Positions 60,017 to 64,000 of a stretch of DNA of 64,000 nucleotides are shown in pieces. The notes beneath the pieces are model-generated. The model was not told the DNA's origin. It saw only the letters and a program-made list of their open reading frames with translations, and made no database searches. How positions within the stretch are numbered: position 1 is the stretch's first letter; every line of letters begins with the position of its first letter. Source of the DNA: Isoptericola sp. BMS4 (GTDB lineage: Bacteria; Actinomycetota; Actinomycetes; Actinomycetales; Cellulomonadaceae); the NCBI RefSeq assembly GCF_011634835.1, contig NZ_SIRP01000001.1, positions 964,768 through 1,028,767 on the forward strand, read 5' to 3'. The position numbers and the translations under genes are program-made.

Positions 60017-62536
60017 TCACATGCCGATCATGTCGAACTGGGCGAACGAGACGGTGACGCGCTGGTCGTCGTCGGTCCGGGGGATCTTGACGAGGACGGC
60101 GCCGCGTGCCGGGTCGTAGTGCCAGCCCCGCTCGGCGTCCTCGAACCGCCGGTGGTACAGCACGTGGGGGAGGCGCTCGCCGTCGACCTCGACCCAGTAC
60201 GGAGCCCGGTCGGGGCTGACGACGTCGAGCAGGACCCGGCGGACCGGGCTGCGGAAGGACCCCCGCCGGGCGAGGTCGATCGTGACCTGCTCACCGGCGC
60301 GCATCGTGACCTCCGTGCGCAGCAGGTCGCCGTCCTCGTGGGCGCGGGTGAGCCCGTCGTCCTCGTAGAGCACGAACGTGCCGTCGCGGTCGGGGGCGCA
60401 CAGCAGGTGCAGGTCCGTCACCTCGTCGCGGGTAAGGCTGGTGAGCTCGTTCCCCGCGAGCGGGACGATGCCGCCGCCGCGGACGAACATCGGGATCGAT
60501 CCGAGGTCCACGGGCAGCTCGACGCTCTGCCCGCCGGAGTACCGGCGTCGGGTCCAGAAGTCGTAGAACACCTCGCCCTCCGGCAGGCGCACGGTTCGCG
60601 TCGTCGCCCCGGGCGTGAGGACGTTCGCCACGAGCAGTGAGTCGCCGAGCATGAACTCGGTCGAGTTCTCGTCCGACCCCGGGTCGTGCTGGAAGGCGCT
60701 GACGAGCGGCTCCATGAGCGGCAGTCCCGTGTCCCGGGCGCGTGCCGTGAGCGAGTACGTGTACGGGAAGAGCCGGTAGCGCAGCCGGATCGCGTCGCGG
60801 ATCGTCCCGGTGTGCTCGGGGTACATCCACGGCTCGGTGACGGTGTTGTCCGAGTTCACCGAGTGGATGGAGAAGCGCGGCTGGAAGACGCCGTGCTGGA
60901 CCCAGCGGACGAACAGCTCGGGCTCCGGCCGCGGGCCGTGGAACCCGCCGATGTCGCACCCCTGGTGCGGGACGCCGGACAGGCTCATCCCGAGGATCGT
61001 CGCGACGTTGTGCCGCAGCGTCTCCCAGGACGTCGAGTTGTCGCCGGCCCACGTCTGCGCGTAGCGCTGGATGCCGGCGTGCCCCGAGCGGCAGACGATG
61101 TACGGGCGGGCGTCGGGCGAGTGCTCCGCGATCGCGTCGCGGGTGACGTGGCACATGAGGTTCGCCATGACGGTGCGCAGCCCGTGGATGGTGCCGCCCG
61201 TGCCGTCGAAGTCGACCCGGGAGTCGGCGTCGACCAGGCCGTCGTACTCGCAGTTGTCGTTCCACACCGACGTCGTGCCCTGGTCGAGGACGGCGGCGGT
61301 CAGCCAGCGCTTCCAGTGCTCGCGCGCCTGCGGCTTCGTGAAGTCGACGAAGCTGCCGGGCCCGCCCCACCAGGCGCCCGTCGCGGGGCCCTCGCCGTGC
61401 CGTGCCTGGGCGTCGGTGCTGCGGCCCACGAGGACGCCGGCGTCGGCGACCTCGTCGAGGCGCGGGTGCACGTCCAGGAGGGCGGGCTTGACGTTCGGCG
61501 ACACGGTGATGCCGCGCTCGGTCATCGCGCGGAAGAATCTGGGCGGGTCGGGGAACCGGTCGTCGTTCCAGGTGAAGACGCAGCGCTTCGGGCCCGCCGG
61601 CGTCTCCTGCGTGGTGTACCCGGAGGAGAGCTGGAAGCCGTCCACCGGGATGCCCTCGGCCCGCGCGATGTCGATGTAGTCCGTGATCGCCGTGTCGCAG
61701 TCGGCGTCCAGCTCCGCGTAGTACATCGAGGAGGCGAGGTGGCCGAGGGCGTACTTCGGCAGCAGCGGCGGCCGGCCGGTGAGGTCCGTGTAGCGCCGGA
61801 CGACGTCGCGCATCGCCGGCCCGGCGATCAGGAACAGGTCGATGTCGCCGCCGTCGGCCCGGTAGCGGCTGTGCGGCTCCCAGTAGTTGCTCTTCTCGCG
61901 GCCCAGGTCGAAGTCGCAGGCGTGGGTGTTGTGGTAGAAGTACCCGACCGCCGTGCGGGTGCCGCGGTCGAGCCGCAGGTAGAACGGGATGTGCTTGTAC
62001 AGCGGGTCCGTCTCGCGGGCGTCGTAGCCCATGGCGTCCTTCGGGCTCATCGTGACGAGCTTCTGCGCCTTGTTCAGCGGACCGGTCGTCTCCCCGAAGC
62101 CGTAGTAGGCGTCGTCGGGGGACGCGGCGCTGGTGTGGATCCGGCGCCCGTTCGGGTCCTGCAGGTAGCCGATCCCGGCCACGTCGGAGTGCAGCAGGCT
62201 CCCCTCGTCGTCCCAGACGCGGATCCGGAACGGGTCCTTCTCGACCTCGACGCGCAGCGCGCCGCCGGTGAGGACGGCCCGGTCGCCGTCGTCGACGAGC
62301 TCCACCGGCGGGGGCGTGACTCGGCGGCGCTCGGCACCCATGAAGGCGTCGAGCCGGTCCGGCCAGGCCGTGGTGACCAGCGTGTACGACTCCTCGGCGA
62401 AGTCGCCGTCGAAGCCCGCGCGGATGCGCAGGACGTGGTCGGTCATGAGCAGCAGCCGGATCTCGACACCGTCGGTGCGGATGCGGACCCACCCGTCGAC
62501 CAGCTCTACCGTCTCTGCGCGCGTCGTCGTCAGCAC
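60017..62536 (-). CDS. Glycoside hydrolase family 31 (alpha-xylosidase/alpha-glucosidase-like)
   Basis: 839 residues. Family 31 barrel with the nucleophile segment TSVWNDNCEYDG and the acid/base segment QTWAGDNSTSW, then GCDIGGFHG. A beta-sandwich N-domain precedes it (about 1-220, with YYGFGETTGPLNKAQK) and beta-rich C-domains follow. Family members cut alpha-xylose or alpha-glucose linkages; context favours hemicellulose fragments. GTG 62536 is chosen because GAAGGAGG lies about ten bases upstream. It ends 11 bases before dctP, so it is part of the same operon. Confidence 0.93.
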   Translation of the reverse strand: MLTTTRAETVELVDGWVRIRTDGVEIRLLLMTDHVLRIRAGFDGDFAEESYTLVTTAWPDRLDAFMGAERRRVTPPPVELVDDGDRAVLTGGALRVEVEKDPFRIRVWDDEGSLLHSDVAGIGYLQDPNGRRIHTSAASPDDAYYGFGETTGPLNKAQKLVTMSPKDAMGYDARETDPLYKHIPFYLRLDRGTRTAVGYFYHNTHACDFDLGREKSNYWEPHSRYRADGGDIDLFLIAGPAMRDVVRRYTDLTGRPPLLPKYALGHLASSMYYAELDADCDTAITDYIDIARAEGIPVDGFQLSSGYTTQETPAGPKRCVFTWNDDRFPDPPRFFRAMTERGITVSPNVKPALLDVHPRLDEVADAGVLVGRSTDAQARHGEGPATGAWWGGPGSFVDFTKPQAREHWKRWLTAAVLDQGTTSVWNDNCEYDGLVDADSRVDFDGTGGTIHGLRTVMANLMCHVTRDAIAEHSPDARPYIVCRSGHAGIQRYAQTWAGDNSTSWETLRHNVATILGMSLSGVPHQGCDIGGFHGPRPEPELFVRWVQHGVFQPRFSIHSVNSDNTVTEPWMYPEHTGTIRDAIRLRYRLFPYTYSLTARARDTGLPLMEPLVSAFQHDPGSDENSTEFMLGDSLLVANVLTPGATTRTVRLPEGEVFYDFWTRRRYSGGQSVELPVDLGSIPMFVRGGGIVPLAGNELTSLTRDEVTDLHLLCAPDRDGTFVLYEDDGLTRAHEDGDLLRTEVTMRAGEQVTIDLARRGSFRSPVRRVLLDVVSPDRAPYWVEVDGERLPHVLYHRRFEDAERGWHYDPARGAVLVKIPRTDDDQRVTVSFAQFDMIGM

Positions 62537-62728
62537 GTGCGATCGTCCTCCTTCGGGTCGCACCGGGTCGCTCCGTCGTCGGCCTCCGTCTCCGACGGCT
62601 GTGCCGGGCGGGGGCTGCGAGCGTCCGTGCTCGTGTCTCTCAGGTCCTGCGGGTGCCGTGCTCGTCGTGGCGCGGGCGTCGCCGGGTCGTGGTCGGTCGG
62701 GTCAGGTCGTGCGAGGTGCGGCGGCGGC

Positions 62729-63868
62729 TCAGCCGCGGCCGGGGGTGGTGCGGCGGAACGCGTCCCAGACGCCGAGCAGGTACTGGGTGCCCAGCGCCCG
62801 GTCGTACAGGCCGTAGCCGGGGCGCGGCCGGTTCGTGGTGTTCTCGTCCCACAGGTGGCGGCCGTGGTCGGGGCGTACGTAGCCCGTGTACCCCGCCTCC
62901 GCGTAGGCGCGCATGACCTCGACCGTGTCGACGTCGCCCTCCTCGGCGCGGTGACCCACCTCGGTGAAGTCGCCGTTCGGGAGGTGCTTGACGTTGCGCA
63001 CGTGCGTGAAGTGGATGCGGTCCACGAACCTTCGCACGGTGTCGGCGGCCTGCGGGGCCTGCGCGGGGTTCGCGGAGAAGCTCCCGAGGCACAGCGTCAG
63101 CCCGTGGTACGGGCTGGGGTGCAGGTCGAGGACGCGGGCGAGGTCGTCAGCCGTGGACACGACGCGGGGCCAGCCGAAGACGTCGAACGGCGGGTCGTCG
63201 GGGTGGACGCCCAGCTTGACGCCGGCCTCCTCGCAGGCGGGGATCACGGCGTCGAGGAAGTACCGGTAGTTCGCGTACATGTCCTCGTGCGTGACGCCCT
63301 CGTACGCGGCGTTGAGCTCGGTGAAGCCCGCGAGACGCTCGGGCTCCCAACCGGGCAGCGTGAGACCGCCCGACCCGGACTCCATGTCGGCGATGAGGCT
63401 CTCGGGCGTCATCTCGTCGACGACCGCCTTCTCGAAGTAGAGCGCGGTCGAGCCGTCGGGCAGCGGGCGCCACAGGTCGGTGCGCAGCCAGTCGAAGACG
63501 GGCATGAAGTTGTAGCAGACGACCTTGACCCCGGCGCGGCCCAGGCGCCGGATCGTGGTCACGTAGTTCTCGATCGCCTCGTCGCGGCTGCGCCCCAGCA
63601 CCGTGCGGCCCAGCTTGATCGACTCGTGCACGTTGACCGACTCGACGACCTCGGCGTCGAACGTGCGGGTGACGCCGCGGGCGCGCGCCTCGTCGGTCAG
63701 GCCGGTGATCCGCGCGACCTCCGCGTCGATCTCGGCCTGCTCCCACACCTCGCCGGCCTGCTTGTGGTGCAGGCTCCACACGATCGTCTCGACGCCCGGG
63801 ACCTGCCGGACCTGGTCGAGCGTGACCGTGTCGTTCCCCTCGCCGTACCAGCGGAAGCCCATCTTCAT
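62729..63868 (-). CDS. uxuA: Mannonate dehydratase
   Basis: It dehydrates D-mannonate to 2-keto-3-deoxygluconate. 379 residues; the start MKMGFRWYGEGNDTVTLDQVRQVPGV, LHHKQAGEVWEQAEI, VCYNFMPVFDW, GVHPDDPP and LGSFSANP are typical UxuA segments, several contributing metal ligands (His, Cys, Asp). Its product is the substrate of KdgK (38.0 kb). GAAGGAC precedes ATG 63868. It is codirectional with the downstream GH31-TRAP-GH67 genes. Confidence 0.95.
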   Translation of the reverse strand: MKMGFRWYGEGNDTVTLDQVRQVPGVETIVWSLHHKQAGEVWEQAEIDAEVARITGLTDEARARGVTRTFDAEVVESVNVHESIKLGRTVLGRSRDEAIENYVTTIRRLGRAGVKVVCYNFMPVFDWLRTDLWRPLPDGSTALYFEKAVVDEMTPESLIADMESGSGGLTLPGWEPERLAGFTELNAAYEGVTHEDMYANYRYFLDAVIPACEEAGVKLGVHPDDPPFDVFGWPRVVSTADDLARVLDLHPSPYHGLTLCLGSFSANPAQAPQAADTVRRFVDRIHFTHVRNVKHLPNGDFTEVGHRAEEGDVDTVEVMRAYAEAGYTGYVRPDHGRHLWDENTTNRPRPGYGLYDRALGTQYLLGVWDAFRRTTPGRG

Positions 63869-63899
63869 CGTGAAGTCCTTCGTTCGTTCCGGTGTGGCG

Positions 63900-64000
63900 T
63901 CAGGGGCGGGGGTAGGCCGCCAGGGGGAGGCGGTAGGCCAGGTCGGCGGCGACCTCGTGCGCCTCGTCGAGCTCCAGGCGGTGCTCGAGCACGAGCCGGG
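63900..64000 (-). CDS. C-terminus of an unidentified gene cut by the window edge
   Basis: Only the last 32 residues are visible, ending in ADLAYRLPLAAYPRP before a TGA 31 bases upstream of uxuA. The codon composition looks genuine (strong G/C in third positions). Too little remains to identify it; by position a uronate-pathway enzyme such as fructuronate reductase or glucuronate isomerase would fit. Confidence 0.55.
   Translation of the reverse strand, partial: RLVLEHRLELDEAHEVAADLAYRLPLAAYPRP

Overview
The window is high-GC DNA with dense genes, frequent 4-bp ATGA/GTGA overlaps and many GTG starts. The gene families (tandem universal stress protein, ClpC, DrrAB-type ABC exporter, Ltp-type lipoprotein, large glycoside-hydrolase loci) point to an actinobacterium. 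The wealth of xylan and hemicellulose genes suggests a plant-polymer-degrading Micrococcales member of the Cellulosimicrobium/Isoptericola/Cellulomonas kind. The genus is an inference from gene content; no rRNA or tRNA gene was found to confirm it. All function calls come from reading motifs, not from database searches.

Layout. 0-2.2 kb: three poorly characterised genes, two of them convergent and overlapping. 2.4-9.9 kb: an AGCS amino-acid/sodium symporter, a GAP-like membrane protein, a MalT-type LuxR regulator, glutamate decarboxylase and a damaged YrhK-like membrane protein. 10-17.6 kb: a large arylsulfatase, an Ltp-repeat lipoprotein, an FtsX-type ABC exporter, peptide deformylase, an alpha/beta hydrolase and a pentapeptide-repeat protein. 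17.7-27 kb: a CtpF-sized cation P-type ATPase, a GH43/MFS sugar pair, an ABC1/UbiB kinase and a tandem-UspA operon. The ATPase and UspA genes lie beside similar DosR-like palindromes. 27.1-30.5 kb: clpC and a HAD phosphatase. 30.6-46.7 kb: carbohydrate loci, namely a sugar ABC importer with a GH29 fucosidase, an IclR-eda-kdgK cluster, and a LacI-controlled LplB/YtcP/LipO-type importer with a GH39 xylosidase and YesL. 46.8-54.8 kb: a nicotianamine-synthase-like enzyme, a DHFR-like/TetR pair, a flavin oxidase plus DrrAB exporter facing a two-component system, an AhpD-like protein and ferritin. 55-64 kb: a minus-strand operon of an unidentified edge gene, uxuA, a GH31 alpha-xylosidase, TRAP transporter dctPQM and a GH67 alpha-glucuronidase.

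How the genes fit together. GH67, GH39, GH43 and GH31 can strip side chains and xylose from (glucurono)xylan oligosaccharides. The ABC and TRAP importers can bring in oligosaccharides or free uronic acids. UxuA, KdgK and Eda form the route from mannonate through KDG and KDPG to pyruvate and glyceraldehyde-3-phosphate. Glucuronate isomerase and fructuronate reductase were not seen and may lie beyond the right edge. Palindromes at the IclR-eda and LacI-permease divergent promoters suggest local substrate-induced control.

The most unusual non-coding structures are: (1) a nested inverted-repeat island at 39.13-39.36 kb, where a 117-bp element with perfect 27-bp terminal inverted repeats and a 3-bp flanking duplication sits between two oppositely oriented copies of a 50-nt hairpin; a third copy of that hairpin lies at 29.8 kb; and (2) two perfect 60-bp palindromes in tandem between ferritin and the alpha-glucuronidase gene.
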